Shown here in pieces: positions 55,155 through 63,297 of a stretch of 64,000 nucleotides of DNA. Origin of the DNA: Nocardiopsis sp. FIRDI 009 (GTDB lineage: Bacteria; Actinomycetota; Actinomycetes; Streptosporangiales; Streptosporangiaceae); the NCBI RefSeq assembly GCF_003386285.1, contig NZ_QPNC01000024.1, positions 1 through 64,000 of the forward strand. The letters run 5' to 3'. The notes beneath the pieces are model-generated. The model searched no databases. It was given only the letters and a program-made list of their open reading frames with translations, and was not told where the DNA came from. The translations under genes were made by a program, and so were the position numbers. The first letter of the stretch is position 1; every line of letters starts with the position of its first letter.

Positions 55155-55610
55155 CTACCTCGGTGAGCTGAGATGCACGCCGTCATGATGTCGGACGTGT
55201 GGAACTCCCGGGGTGGCTGCGTCCAGAAGCCGCACGGCGTAGACCTCACCCATGTGCTTTTCGACCTGGTCGGGCGTGAGCCATTCGACTGCGGTCGCCT
55301 CGGGGGTGACCCGCGCTTCGCCCCCGGACGGCTTGCAGAGGAAGACGAGGGCAACGATTCCGCGGGCCATGTTCTTGTAGACGCCCGTGAGTCGTTCCAC
55401 CTCGACGCGGATACCGGTCTCCTCTAGCACCTCACGGACAACCCCCTCTTCCGGGGTCTCCTCCAACTCCAGGACCCCGCCCGGTGGTTCCCACCGGCCG
55501 TTGTCTCTGCGCTGGATCGCCAACATGCGTCCGTCCTCGCGGATGACGGCCCCTGCGACGGACACGGAATGCAGCGGCGTTGACGGCTTGTCTCCGGTGC
55601 TGTTACTCAT
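55155..55610 (-). CDS. Nudix hydrolase, Pif-like
   Basis: About 151 aa. The Nudix box runs from GVLELEETPEEGVV to REVLEETGI and fits G-x5-E-x7-REUxEExGU exactly. Pif, the transfer-immunity protein of pSAM2, also has a Nudix motif and sits near korSA, so a similar role in preventing redundant transfer is plausible. Starts at 55610, 55616 or 55622 are all possible; none has a good ribosome site. The KorSA operator overlaps them, so the gene is probably repressed by KorSA. Confidence 0.78.
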   Translation of the reverse strand: MSNSTGDKPSTPLHSVSVAGAVIREDGRMLAIQRRDNGRWEPPGGVLELEETPEEGVVREVLEETGIRVEVERLTGVYKNMARGIVALVFLCKPSGGEARVTPEATAVEWLTPDQVEKHMGEVYAVRLLDAATPGVPHVRHHDGVHLSSPR

Positions 55611-55620
55611 GTACATGAGC
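55580..55620. promoter_or_regulatory. korSA promoter and KorSA operator
   Basis: TTGACG (55580-55585) and TTACTC (55603-55608) form a promoter reading towards korSA. ACTCATGTACATGAGC (55605-55620), a 15/16 palindrome, overlaps the -10 and also the start codons of the divergent Nudix gene. Confidence 0.7.
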
Positions 55621-55640
55621 ATAGGAGGCACAGAAGGACT

Positions 55641-56420
55641 ATGGCGAGCACTGTAGGGGCGAAGTCGGCGAAGCCCCGGTATCTCCAGATCGCGGACGAC
55701 ATCGAAGAGCAGATCAAGGCTGGTCGCCTGGCACCTGCTGAGGAGATACCGAGCGAGACCGTCCTGATGGAGCGCTACAGCGTCTCCTCCGGCACGGTCC
55801 GCAAAGCGATCGCCCAGCTTCGCGCGACGGGCCTGGTCGAGACCTTCCAGGGCAAGGGCTCCTTCGTGAAGTCCCGGCCTCCCGTCACGCGCAAGTCCTC
55901 GGACCGGTTCCGGCGCTCGCACCGCCGCGCGGGCAAGGCGGCCTACATCGCGGAGACCGAACAAGCCGGGGTGAAGCCCACGGTTCAGGTCCTCTCCATC
56001 GGACCCGTCTCCGCTCCCGCCGAGATCGCTGAGCGCCTGGACGTGAACGAGGGCGACAAGGTCCTTGCCCGTCGTCGTCTCTACTTCAGTGACGGCACTC
56101 CCACTGAGGAGGCGACGTCCTACCTGCCGTGGGACGTGGCGCGGGACATCCCCGAACTCTTCGAGGAGAATCCGGGCGGCGGTGGCATCTACGCCCGTCT
56201 GGAAGAGCACGGGCACGAGTTCGCCGAGTACACCGAGACCGTGCGGGCGCGTCTGGCCACCAAGCAGGAGGCGAGTGCGCTGAGCCTGAGCCCCGGATCT
56301 CCGATCATCCACCTGACACGGAACGCCGTCACCACGGCTGGGCGTGTGGTGGAGGTGTGCGACACGATCATGGCGGCTGATCAGTTCGTCCTCGACTACC
56401 GCATACCCGCCACTGACTGA
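55641..56420 (+). CDS. korSA: GntR-family repressor, KorSA-like, with UTRA domain
   Basis: 259 aa. The N-terminal winged helix (PRYLQIADDIEEQIKAGRLAPAEEIPSETVLMERYSVSSGTVRKAIAQLRATGLVETFQGKGSFV) precedes a UTRA domain (SAPAEIAERLDVNEGDKVLARRRLY). In pSAM2, KorSA represses pra and so keeps the element integrated. Its probable operators lie at its own promoter and at 56468-56546. ATG 55641 has AGAAGGA upstream. The name is given by analogy. Confidence 0.82.
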   Translation: MASTVGAKSAKPRYLQIADDIEEQIKAGRLAPAEEIPSETVLMERYSVSSGTVRKAIAQLRATGLVETFQGKGSFVKSRPPVTRKSSDRFRRSHRRAGKAAYIAETEQAGVKPTVQVLSIGPVSAPAEIAERLDVNEGDKVLARRRLYFSDGTPTEEATSYLPWDVARDIPELFEENPGGGGIYARLEEHGHEFAEYTETVRARLATKQEASALSLSPGSPIIHLTRNAVTTAGRVVEVCDTIMAADQFVLDYRIPATD

Positions 56421-56467
56421 GTCCCGGAACGTCCGAGGTAGACAGGCTTCTTGGCTCCACGGGGTTG

Positions 56468-56546
56468 ACTCATGTACATGAGTGAGGCAACCTGTACACC
56501 ACAACTCATATACATGAGTGCATGTGATTGTCCTATGTATATGAGT
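56468..56546. promoter_or_regulatory. three KorSA-type operators
   Basis: ACTCATGTACATGAGT (56468-56483, perfect palindrome), ACTCATATACATGAGT (56504-56519) and TCCTATGTATATGAGT (56531-56546), 36 and 27 bp apart centre to centre. TTGACT at 56465-56470 could be the -35 of the small-gene operon that follows. Confidence 0.75.
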
Positions 56547-56622
56547 TGGCAGGGTTCGTTTGAGCGGTGCGCTTGTGGTTCGACAACCCAGCGCACCCCC
56601 AGTCCCCCGGGGAGCGTGCTTC

Positions 56623-56793
56623 GTGGATGCCGTCGCCGTCTCAGCTTCGAAGCGGTGCAAGTCCTGTCGCGGGCGCGGACGTAAGACCGTCCGCTCTCGT
56701 CGCCTGATCGTGGTCCGCTCTTCGACTACGCGAGAACCGGCGACACGCGTCGTGGCCTGTACGGCTTGCCGGGGGACCGGAACGAGTTCTTGA
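56623..56793 (+). CDS. small CxxCxGxG zinc-finger-like protein (56 aa)
   Basis: Two cysteine pairs, CKSCRGRGRK and CTACRGTG, about 30 residues apart, resemble half of a DnaJ-type zinc finger. The chain between is basic. GTG 56623 has GGGGAG eight bases upstream; a TTG at 56560 would lengthen it. It lies under the three KorSA operators, so it may be induced with transfer. A zinc-bound adaptor or nucleic-acid-binding role is only a guess. Confidence 0.5.
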   Translation: MDAVAVSASKRCKSCRGRGRKTVRSRRLIVVRSSTTREPATRVVACTACRGTGTSS

Positions 56794-56922
56794 GGCTCAC
56801 GCGCGAAGGATCACGGCCGGATGGACTCGCGGCCACGATCACGACCGCTCACAGACAGCAGACCCCCGCGACGCGGTGGAAGGCGTCCGGGGGCACGGAC
56901 AACCTGATTGAGGCAGGCTGAC

Positions 56923-57276
56923 GTGAGAGACCTTATCGCCCTGATTCGGGCGCTGGTGACTCTGATCCAACCGAAGCAACGCGGCAGGCACCACCGGAAC
57001 ACGCCTCGCCCGTTCGAGGCACCCCCACCGCCCCGGGCGGAGCTGCTGCCCGCTCCGGAACCCATCGTCATGGACGGTGGAGATCCCCGGGCCTACATGG
57101 TCCCTCGCCCCTACTACACGCACTGGGAACGTGAGCGAACCGCTCGCCGCGAACGCGACCAGCGAGGGATCGAACTGCTGATCCGGATGGCGCGACCCGC
57201 TCCCGCCTTCGATGACATGACTGAGCTGCGTGACCTGGTGCGCACGGCGGTCGCGATGGGTGTGGGGCGGTCATGA
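56923..57276 (+). CDS. AICE hypothetical protein (117 aa)
   Basis: Starts GTG 56923 (VRDLIALIRALVTLI) with AGGCAGG upstream; a TTG at 56908 is possible. An N-terminal hydrophobic helix is followed by basic and Pro-rich segments and a helical C-terminus (DDMTELRDLVRTAVAMG). It overlaps the next gene by 4 bp. The family is not recognised; such small genes are common in AICEs. Confidence 0.6.
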   Translation: MRDLIALIRALVTLIQPKQRGRHHRNTPRPFEAPPPPRAELLPAPEPIVMDGGDPRAYMVPRPYYTHWERERTARRERDQRGIELLIRMARPAPAFDDMTELRDLVRTAVAMGVGRS

Positions 57277-57704
57277 ACGAGAACCAACCCGTCATGCTCA
57301 ACGACCGGGACAGCCTCGACGCGTGGGCTCGTGCCCAGGGCGTGCGGGTGCGTGTGGCGTCCGAGGAATGGGACTCGATCACCTACGAGGCGGTGGCGGA
57401 GTCCCCGGACGGTAGCCGATCGGTCCGCCAGGTGCGCTTCGAGCTTCCCCCGGTGGAGGCCCTTCGCCGCCTTCGTCGAACCTTCGTTGTCGGCATGTGG
57501 CACAACGTGAAGGGCTCGACCTGTAACCACGTTCGGCGGGTCGTCCCTCCGGTGATCTCGGCCAGTGGTGAGGACCTGGCCAACAGCGTCGCCCTCGTCG
57601 CCCGTGCGCAGGTGGAGGAGGAACGCCGCGACGTCTGTGGCGCCACGGTCTCCAACCTCCGCGTGTACATGGTTCAGCGCTGTCTCAACTGGAGGCCCTT
57701 CTAG
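57273..57704 (+). CDS. AICE hypothetical protein (143 aa)
   Basis: Soluble protein beginning MNENQPVMLNDRDSLDAWARAQGV, with a middle VRQVRFELPPVEALRRLRRTF and three Cys in the C-terminal half. It overlaps the previous gene by 4 bp (ATGA), so they are coupled. A strong hairpin follows. The family is not recognised. Confidence 0.65.
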   Translation: MNENQPVMLNDRDSLDAWARAQGVRVRVASEEWDSITYEAVAESPDGSRSVRQVRFELPPVEALRRLRRTFVVGMWHNVKGSTCNHVRRVVPPVISASGEDLANSVALVARAQVEEERRDVCGATVSNLRVYMVQRCLNWRPF

Positions 57705-57707
57705 ACC

Positions 57708-57761
57708 CCGCACGCCCCGGACGCCTCTCTGTCATCCACTTCGCGCATCCGGGGCGTGCGG
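57708..57761 (+). terminator. hairpin terminator
   Basis: Perfect 14-bp arms (57708-57721 and 57748-57761) with a 26-nt loop, three bases after the preceding stop. Confidence 0.65.
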
Positions 57762-57865
57762 CTCCTCCCTCAACGGCGACGTGTCCCATCACGGACTTAC
57801 CGCTGTTTCCGCTGGCCTCCTGAACGACCCCGGGTCCTGACAGGAGCGAGCGGTCAAAGTAGGCT

Positions 57866-57889
57866 GCTTGTCCACACGAGTACTAGAGT
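57866..57889 (+). promoter_or_regulatory. autoregulatory site of the second GntR gene
   Basis: GCTTGTCCACACGAGT (57866-57881) is an imperfect ACTTG-N6-CAAGT site, directly before TAGAGT (57884-57889). The GTG start lies seven bases downstream, suggesting a leaderless transcript. A clear -35 is missing. Confidence 0.5.
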
Positions 57890-57895
57890 CACCAG

Positions 57896-58636
57896 GTGAT
57901 TGACATGGCGAGCTTGGAGTATGCCCCTCCCAAGTATGTGCAGATCGTCCACGCGATCCAGGAGCGCATCGAGGACGGCACATACCCCGTGGGGGACATG
58001 CTTCCCTCCGAGTCTCGGATGGTGCGTGAGTTCGGCGCGGGCCGTTCCACAGTGGTCCGGGCTCTTCAGATTCTGAGCATGCAAGGATGGATCGAACGTG
58101 AACACGGACGGGGCTCGTTCGTTCGCGGGGTTCCTCGATCCACGGCTGAGCGCTCCCATGCGGGAGCAAGCGCGTTCGACTCCTCCGAGGACGCCAAGAC
58201 CAGCCGGATCATCAGGGCCGGACGTGTCTCCGCTCCGACAGCGATCACGGTTGCACTGGGATTGCCGGACGGCTCACCGGCCGTCATGCGTCGGCGCCTG
58301 GTCCTCGTTGACGGCGAACCGAGTGAACTCGTCACCCTGTGGTTCCCCCTCGACGTGGCGTCCGGCACGGATGTCGGCAGTGACGACATGATCAGCATCG
58401 GCGTCCGTGAGCACCTACAGATGGTCAAACAGCTTCGACCCGCGACGATCAACGAACGCCTCTCCGCCAGGCTGGCCACGGACGAGGAAGCCGAAGCGCT
58501 CCGCCTGGACGAGGGAACCCCCGTCCTGGGCATCATCGCGCGTGTCCTCGACGGGTCCGGGGATGTGATCGCCGTGACTGACGTTGTGCTCCCCGGTGAC
58601 CTGCACGAGCTTGAGGACACCTACCCGGCGACGTAG
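57896..58636 (+). CDS. second GntR-family regulator of the AICE, UTRA type
   Basis: About 246 aa. The winged helix (PPKYVQIVHAIQERIEDGTYPVGDMLPSESRMVREFGAGRSTVVRALQILSMQGWIEREHGRGSFV) and a UTRA-like ligand domain (PAVMRRRLVLVDGEPSELVTLWFP) are clear. It differs from the KorSA-like protein and has its own operator motif. GTG 57896 or ATG 57905 may be the start. It probably represses the promoter at 58665 that drives the Pra-like/traB genes. Confidence 0.85.
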   Translation: MIDMASLEYAPPKYVQIVHAIQERIEDGTYPVGDMLPSESRMVREFGAGRSTVVRALQILSMQGWIEREHGRGSFVRGVPRSTAERSHAGASAFDSSEDAKTSRIIRAGRVSAPTAITVALGLPDGSPAVMRRRLVLVDGEPSELVTLWFPLDVASGTDVGSDDMISIGVREHLQMVKQLRPATINERLSARLATDEEAEALRLDEGTPVLGIIARVLDGSGDVIAVTDVVLPGDLHELEDTYPAT

Positions 58637-58662
58637 ACACTCGCCCCTCTGGCCACTCATCC

Positions 58663-58716
58663 ACTTGTCTGATCAAGTTGAGTTGGCTAGAGTGCAACTT
58701 ACTTGACCGAACAAGT
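58663..58716 (+). promoter_or_regulatory. transfer-operon promoter with two ACTTG-N6-CAAGT operators
   Basis: Promoter TTGTCT (58665-58670), 17-bp spacer, TAGAGT (58688-58693). Operators ACTTGTCTGATCAAGT (58663-58678) and ACTTGACCGAACAAGT (58701-58716) cover the -35 and the region just after the start, 38 bp apart centre to centre. Confidence 0.78.
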
Positions 58717-58747
58717 GGTCAAGCGGATATCTGATGAGGAGACAACC

Positions 58748-59152
58748 ATGGCTATTCAGGGTGCGTTGCCGGTGGAGTTCGCCACGGTGTTCCCGCACGG
58801 GGCCTTCGCTCTGGGGGTGGAAGCGATCACGGACTTCGAGACCAAGCGTCCGCAGTTGGACAAGGACTCGGGGTTGCCGTTGTGGGCGGTGGACGTGATC
58901 GATGCCGACCCGGAGGCGCGGGGCAAGGCCAAGTCGGTCAAGGTCAAGGTCGCCGCCGAGGTGTGCCCGACGCTGCCGGACGAGGTTCCGGGGCTGCCGT
59001 TCCGCCCGGTCGAATTCGAAGCGATGGCGGTGATGCCCTACGTGGACGACAACGGTCGTCGCCCTCGGGTGGCGTACTCGCTGCGGGCTCGGGGTGTGAA
59101 GGCTCCCGGCGCCGCTGGTGGTCGTCGCTCCCAGGCCAAGGATGCTGCCTGA
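58748..59152 (+). CDS. conserved AICE protein, Pra-like
   Basis: 134 aa beginning MAIQGALPVEFATVFPHGAFALGVEAI. This opening and the later PFRPVEFEAMAVMPYVDDNGRRPRVAYSLRARG are conserved in proteins upstream of traB in Streptomyces AICEs; some are named activators of replication, integration and excision (Pra). ATG 58748 has GAGGAG upstream. It is the first gene after the operator-controlled promoter. The Pra assignment is tentative. Confidence 0.6.
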   Translation: MAIQGALPVEFATVFPHGAFALGVEAITDFETKRPQLDKDSGLPLWAVDVIDADPEARGKAKSVKVKVAAEVCPTLPDEVPGLPFRPVEFEAMAVMPYVDDNGRRPRVAYSLRARGVKAPGAAGGRRSQAKDAA

Positions 59153-59245
59153 TTCGCGCATGAAGCGGGGCGGCCTGGTGTTGGCGCACCTAGCCGCCCC
59201 TGAACCCCTGGAAGCTTCCCAACTTTCACAAGAGGTGTTCTCAGT

Positions 59246-59491
59246 ATGTCCGATTACCCCACCGACCTGTCCGGGCTCTCCGGCGCACGCCTGGTCCGGC
59301 TGTTCCTGGACGCGGTGGACATGCCGCGCACGACTCCGGCTGAGTGGGCGGAGTTCTTCGACTTCAAGGCCCGTGTGTTCGCGCTCATCGCGGAGCGGGA
59401 CGGCAACCCCGACGCGGCCAAGGCCGCCGAGCGCGCCCGCACGAACCGGGAGCGGGTCCTCAACAAGGCCACGATGGGCGGTGACGTCTGA
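59246..59491 (+). CDS. small AICE protein upstream of traB (81 aa)
   Basis: Acidic helical protein beginning MSDYPTDLSGLSGARLVRLFLDAVDMPRTTP, with an Ala/Arg-rich C-terminal helix. Its stop TGA overlaps the traB ATG by one base (TGATG), so the two are coupled. The family is conserved in such elements but not functionally known to me. Confidence 0.7.
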   Translation: MSDYPTDLSGLSGARLVRLFLDAVDMPRTTPAEWAEFFDFKARVFALIAERDGNPDAAKAAERARTNRERVLNKATMGGDV

Positions 59492-60909
59492 TGCCGTCCA
59501 AGGTGGGTGCCACCCAGACCTCTCCGACGTTGCCGTCTCCGGCTCAGGGGGTGCGGTGGACGACCCCGATCGTGGAGACCCCGGGCATCGTCGTGCTCGC
59601 CTCGTGGGTGTGGCGGCTGGTGCGGTTCCTGGTCACGTTGCCGTTCCGGTTCCCCGTCATGGTCGCCTCGCTGGCTTCCCCGGCTGCGGCGTGGTGGTGG
59701 TTCGGCTGGCTGGGCATTGCCGTGTTGTGGGCAACCGCCTCGGTGGTCGCGTTGGTGTGGTGGCGGGCCTGGCCCGATTCCTACCGCCAGTGGGTGACGC
59801 TGCGGTTGTTGGCATGGTGGCGGCACGTGTTCGTCTACCGTCGGCACTGGCAACCCGTCCTGGTCATCTCCGGCCTGGCCGAGTCCTACCAGGAACGCCG
59901 CTACCTGCCCCGCATCCGCCGGGTGGTGTGCACCTCCTGGGCCGACCAGGTCCGGGTCACCCTCGTGGCCGGAACCTCCCCCACTGATTTCGAAACCCGT
60001 GTGGCCGAGCTGGCGCACGGGTTCGGTGCCCCGTCCTGCCGTGTGGTGGTGGAGGGGCCTCGGCGGATCACCCTGGAGTTCCCCCGACACGACACGTTGG
60101 CCGAACCCCTCCACGCCTTCGACGTTGCGGACGAGGCGGACCTGTCCGCGCTGCCGGTGGGGGTGTGCGAGGACGGCTCGGAGTGGCGGCTACGCCTGCA
60201 CGGCACTCACGTCCTGGTGGCGGGGGTGACCGGCTCCGGGAAGGGGTCGGTGATCTGGTCCGCCATCCGCGCGACGCTCCCCGCCGTGGCGGACGGTACC
60301 GCGCAGGTGTGGGCGATCGACCCCAAACGGATGGAGCTGTCCTACGGCCGCTCTCTCTTCGCCCGCTACGCCGACGACGGCGAATCCGCAGTGACGGTGC
60401 TGGAATCGGCGGTGGCCGACATGCAGGACCGGGCACGCCGCTACGCCGGTCGCCAGCGCTCCCACGTCCCCACGAACACGGATCCGTTCGTCCTGGTGGT
60501 GCTGGACGAGGTGGCGTTCCTGACCGCCTACCACCCCGACCGCGACATCCGCCGCCGCGCCGAGAACGCCATCGCCACGCTCACCTCACAGGGGCGTTCG
60601 GTCGGGTTCTCGGTCCTGGCCGCGTTGCAGGATCCGCGTAAGGAGGTGATGAACCTGCGCAACCTGTTTCCGGACAAGGTCGCGCTCCGTCTGGATGAGG
60701 CGTCCCAGGTCGACATGATCCTCGGCGAGGGTGCCCGCGACCGGGGGGCCAACGCGCATCTGATCGACCCGGGCCTTCCCGGGGTGGGCTACGTCCGCAT
60801 GGAGGGCTCCCCGGCACCGGTCCGGGTGCGGGCGGCGTATGTGTCCGATGACGACATCACCGCGATGACCAGTGCCTACGGGTCTTCTGCGAACGGAGTA
60901 GACCTGTGA
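59491..60909 (+). CDS. traB: TraB-type conjugal DNA translocase (FtsK/SpoIIIE family)
   Basis: 472 aa. Two membrane helices (about residues 45-95) anchor a motor domain with Walker A GVTGSGKGS (near 248), Walker B VLVVLDE and the FtsK-like ALQDPRKEVMNLRNLFPDKVALRL. TraB alone moves double-stranded plasmid DNA between mycelia in actinomycetes. Its end overlaps two small opposite-strand genes by about 34 bp. Confidence 0.9.
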   Translation: MPSKVGATQTSPTLPSPAQGVRWTTPIVETPGIVVLASWVWRLVRFLVTLPFRFPVMVASLASPAAAWWWFGWLGIAVLWATASVVALVWWRAWPDSYRQWVTLRLLAWWRHVFVYRRHWQPVLVISGLAESYQERRYLPRIRRVVCTSWADQVRVTLVAGTSPTDFETRVAELAHGFGAPSCRVVVEGPRRITLEFPRHDTLAEPLHAFDVADEADLSALPVGVCEDGSEWRLRLHGTHVLVAGVTGSGKGSVIWSAIRATLPAVADGTAQVWAIDPKRMELSYGRSLFARYADDGESAVTVLESAVADMQDRARRYAGRQRSHVPTNTDPFVLVVLDEVAFLTAYHPDRDIRRRAENAIATLTSQGRSVGFSVLAALQDPRKEVMNLRNLFPDKVALRLDEASQVDMILGEGARDRGANAHLIDPGLPGVGYVRMEGSPAPVRVRAAYVSDDDITAMTSAYGSSANGVDL

Positions 60910-61118
60910 CGCCTGACTTTGCGCACTTCCCACTGGTAACTGACCACTGCGCCCAGGAGCAAGAGGACCGCGAACGGTATGAACACCAAGGGAAGTGCTC
61001 CGGCGAGCGAACTGGCCAGCATGATCAACGCCTGAACCCCTACGAGCACGTTGACCAAGAGCAGGTGACGGAGCTGCCGGGGACTGAGAGGCGTGCGGTC
61101 TTCTGCCATGCGGGTCAC
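60876..61118 (-). CDS. small membrane protein, opposite strand (80 aa)
   Basis: Two membrane helices (LLLVNVLVGVQALIMLASSLAG and LVFIPFAVLLLLGAVVSY) with a basic C-terminus. GTG 61118 overlaps the upstream gene's stop by 4 bp (GTGA). It overlaps the traB end tail to tail. The family is not recognised; spread-like functions are one possibility. Confidence 0.6.
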   Translation of the reverse strand: MTRMAEDRTPLSPRQLRHLLLVNVLVGVQALIMLASSLAGALPLVFIPFAVLLLLGAVVSYQWEVRKVRRHRSTPFAEDP

Positions 61119-61339
61119 TGCTCCTGCTGCTCAGATGTGCCCTCATGTCGCCTGGACCTCTTTCGAGCCCGGTATTGGACTAGCTCCAAGGCGATCCAGA
61201 TGACTGTGAGCGCAGAGAACAGCACTGCGTTGAAGACGCGGAAGAAGTCCACCAGGCCGCCGCTCTGGTCAGAGGTGGCAACGACGAACACCGACACGAG
61301 TGCCCACGTCAGGTTCAAGACTCCAGCGCTACGTAACAC
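61115..61339 (-). CDS. small membrane protein, opposite strand (74 aa)
   Basis: Two membrane helices and a basic, Gln-rich C-terminal tail (RKRSRRHEGTSEQQEQ). GTG 61339 has GGAG five bases upstream. Coupled by 4-bp overlap to the next small membrane gene. The pair is divergent from rep and lies between traB and rep, a position where AICEs often carry spread genes, but the orientation is unusual. Confidence 0.6.
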   Translation of the reverse strand: MLRSAGVLNLTWALVSVFVVATSDQSGGLVDFFRVFNAVLFSALTVIWIALELVQYRARKRSRRHEGTSEQQEQ

Positions 61340-61377
61340 GCGTGCTCCGCATCTTCAGCATTGTGGGGGGTGGGTTG

Positions 61378-63063
61378 ATGCCGACTCCTACCGGTAAGTC
61401 GACCCGGGCTGAACGGCTGGCGCAACCCTTGGCCCGTGAGGTCGCCGAACAGGTGGCCGCCGACCACGGGGTGTGCATCCGCCCGGTCTCCCTTCGACGC
61501 ACCGACATCACCACCGGTGCCACCGAGATCATCGACGTCCCCTGCGGGTCCACCCTCGAATCCCGCTGCCCCGCCTGCGCTCGACGCAAACGGTCGCTAC
61601 GGCGGACTCAGTGTGAAGAGGGCTGGCACCTCGCCTCTGAACCCGTGGTGGAACCTGACCCGCCTACCGAGACGCAACGGGGCTGGGTGGAACAGCGGGC
61701 CGTGGTCACCGCAGAACGGGAACGGATCGTCGCGTCGGGGGATGCCTCGGCTGACGAGTTGGCTCGCCTGGACGCTGCTATCTCGGACCTGGATGAGGAG
61801 ATCAGCGGCTCCGGGCTGCGGGGCTCGGTGACCCGCTCGGGCTCCTCCTCGTTGGGGTCGCGTCGGGTGCGCTCCACCAAGCGTCGTCAGGACGTCCCGG
61901 ACCTTCCCAAGCGACCCATGACCAGGAAGACGGTCGGGCGGGCCTACACCGACCCCAACACCGGCCGGACGTTCCGTCCGTCGCTGTTCATCACGCTCAC
62001 CCTGGACTCCTACGGGCGGGTGAAGTCAGACGGCACCCCCGTCGACCCGGCCACGTACGACTACCGGCGGGCGGCTCGGGACGCCCTCCACTTCTCCAAG
62101 CTCGTGGACCGGTTCGTGCAGAACCTGCGACGGGTCGCCGGATTCGATGTCCAGTACTTCGCGACTGTGGAACCGCAACGGCGTCTGGCTCCGCACCTGC
62201 ACATGGCCACCCGGGGCACGATCCCCCGGGCCGAGCTGCGCCAGATCGCCGCCGCGACCTACCACCAGGTGTGGTGGCCCAATGCCGACACCGTTCGCTT
62301 TGAGGGTGATCGGCTCCCCGTCTGGGATGAGTCGACAGGTGCTTATGTCGACCCGTCGACCGGCGAACTCCTGCCCACCTGGGAACAGGCGTTGGACGCT
62401 ATGGACGAGGCCCCGGACGCGGAACCCCACCACGTGGTGAAGTTCGGCCGACAGGTGGACGCCAAAGGCGTGGTTGCGGGCTCGGCGGACGCTGACCGGT
62501 GCGTGCGCTACCTGGCCAAGTACCTCACGAAGGACATCGCCGAGTGCCACGAGGTCGAAACGATCTCGCAGGAACAGCACGTGGACCGACTCCTGGACGC
62601 GCTCCGGTTCGAACCGTGCTCGCCCCGGTGCGCGAACTGGCTCCGCTACGGCATCCAACCCGACCAGCCCAAGGCTGGCCTTCGCCCCGGGTTCTGCCGG
62701 TCCAAGGCACACCGCCGCGAACACCTGGGCTACGCGGGCCGTCGCGTCCTGGTCTCCCGGAAATGGTCGGGCAAGACCCTCGCCGACCACAAAGCCGACC
62801 GGCTCACCTGGGTACTCAACGCGCTCGGGATCGACCCCGCCAACGAGGACCAGGGCGACGAGAACGACCCCCGTCCACCCGCGCTGACCTCGGTCAAATC
62901 CGGAAAGTTCGCGTGGGAACTGGCACGCCCCACTGATCCGGACGTGGCTCCCCGCGAGAGGCGGCTACTCCGGGCGGTCGGTGAGTCCCTCAAACGCCGC
63001 GCTCAACTGGACGCGGCACGGCAGAACGATCTTTCGGCAACGCACGAGACGAGGGCCGCATGA
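61378..63063 (+). CDS. repSA: RepSA-like rolling-circle replication initiator
   Basis: 561 aa. N-terminal Cys cluster (SRCPACARRKRSLRRTQC), then the HUH nuclease motif in LAPHLHMATRG and the later RCVRYLAKYLTKDI region with the catalytic-type Tyr residues. The C-terminal region has a second Cys/His-rich patch (CSPRCANW). It nicks the element's origin for replication after excision. ATG 61378 is chosen; the frame is open from 61300. It overlaps xis by 4 bp. Confidence 0.88.
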   Translation: MPTPTGKSTRAERLAQPLAREVAEQVAADHGVCIRPVSLRRTDITTGATEIIDVPCGSTLESRCPACARRKRSLRRTQCEEGWHLASEPVVEPDPPTETQRGWVEQRAVVTAERERIVASGDASADELARLDAAISDLDEEISGSGLRGSVTRSGSSSLGSRRVRSTKRRQDVPDLPKRPMTRKTVGRAYTDPNTGRTFRPSLFITLTLDSYGRVKSDGTPVDPATYDYRRAARDALHFSKLVDRFVQNLRRVAGFDVQYFATVEPQRRLAPHLHMATRGTIPRAELRQIAAATYHQVWWPNADTVRFEGDRLPVWDESTGAYVDPSTGELLPTWEQALDAMDEAPDAEPHHVVKFGRQVDAKGVVAGSADADRCVRYLAKYLTKDIAECHEVETISQEQHVDRLLDALRFEPCSPRCANWLRYGIQPDQPKAGLRPGFCRSKAHRREHLGYAGRRVLVSRKWSGKTLADHKADRLTWVLNALGIDPANEDQGDENDPRPPALTSVKSGKFAWELARPTDPDVAPRERRLLRAVGESLKRRAQLDAARQNDLSATHETRAA

Positions 63064-63269
63064 CCCCCACGACAACCACTCAGACCGCCCCACAGCCCCG
63101 GCCAGCATCGGCGCTGTGGTCGGTGAAGGACACAGCCGCCTACCTCGGTGTTCCAGCCAAGACGCTCTATGAGTGGCGGTACAAGGGCGACGGCCCGCCT
63201 TCTCACCGTGTCGGCCGGTACGTGCGCTACCTGCCCGACGAGGTCCACGCCTGGGTCCGATCCCGCTAA
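63060..63269 (+). CDS. xis: excisionase (MerR/HTH_17 type)
   Basis: 69 aa. The winged HTH (LWSVKDTAAYLGVPAKTLYEWRYKGDGPPSHRVGRYVRYLPDEVHAWVRSR) is the standard AICE excisionase. It overlaps rep by 4 bp and precedes int by 28 bp, giving the usual rep-xis-int order. Confidence 0.92.
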   Translation: MTPTTTTQTAPQPRPASALWSVKDTAAYLGVPAKTLYEWRYKGDGPPSHRVGRYVRYLPDEVHAWVRSR

Positions 63270-63297
63270 CCCCTACCCCCTGGAAGGAACACCTCTG

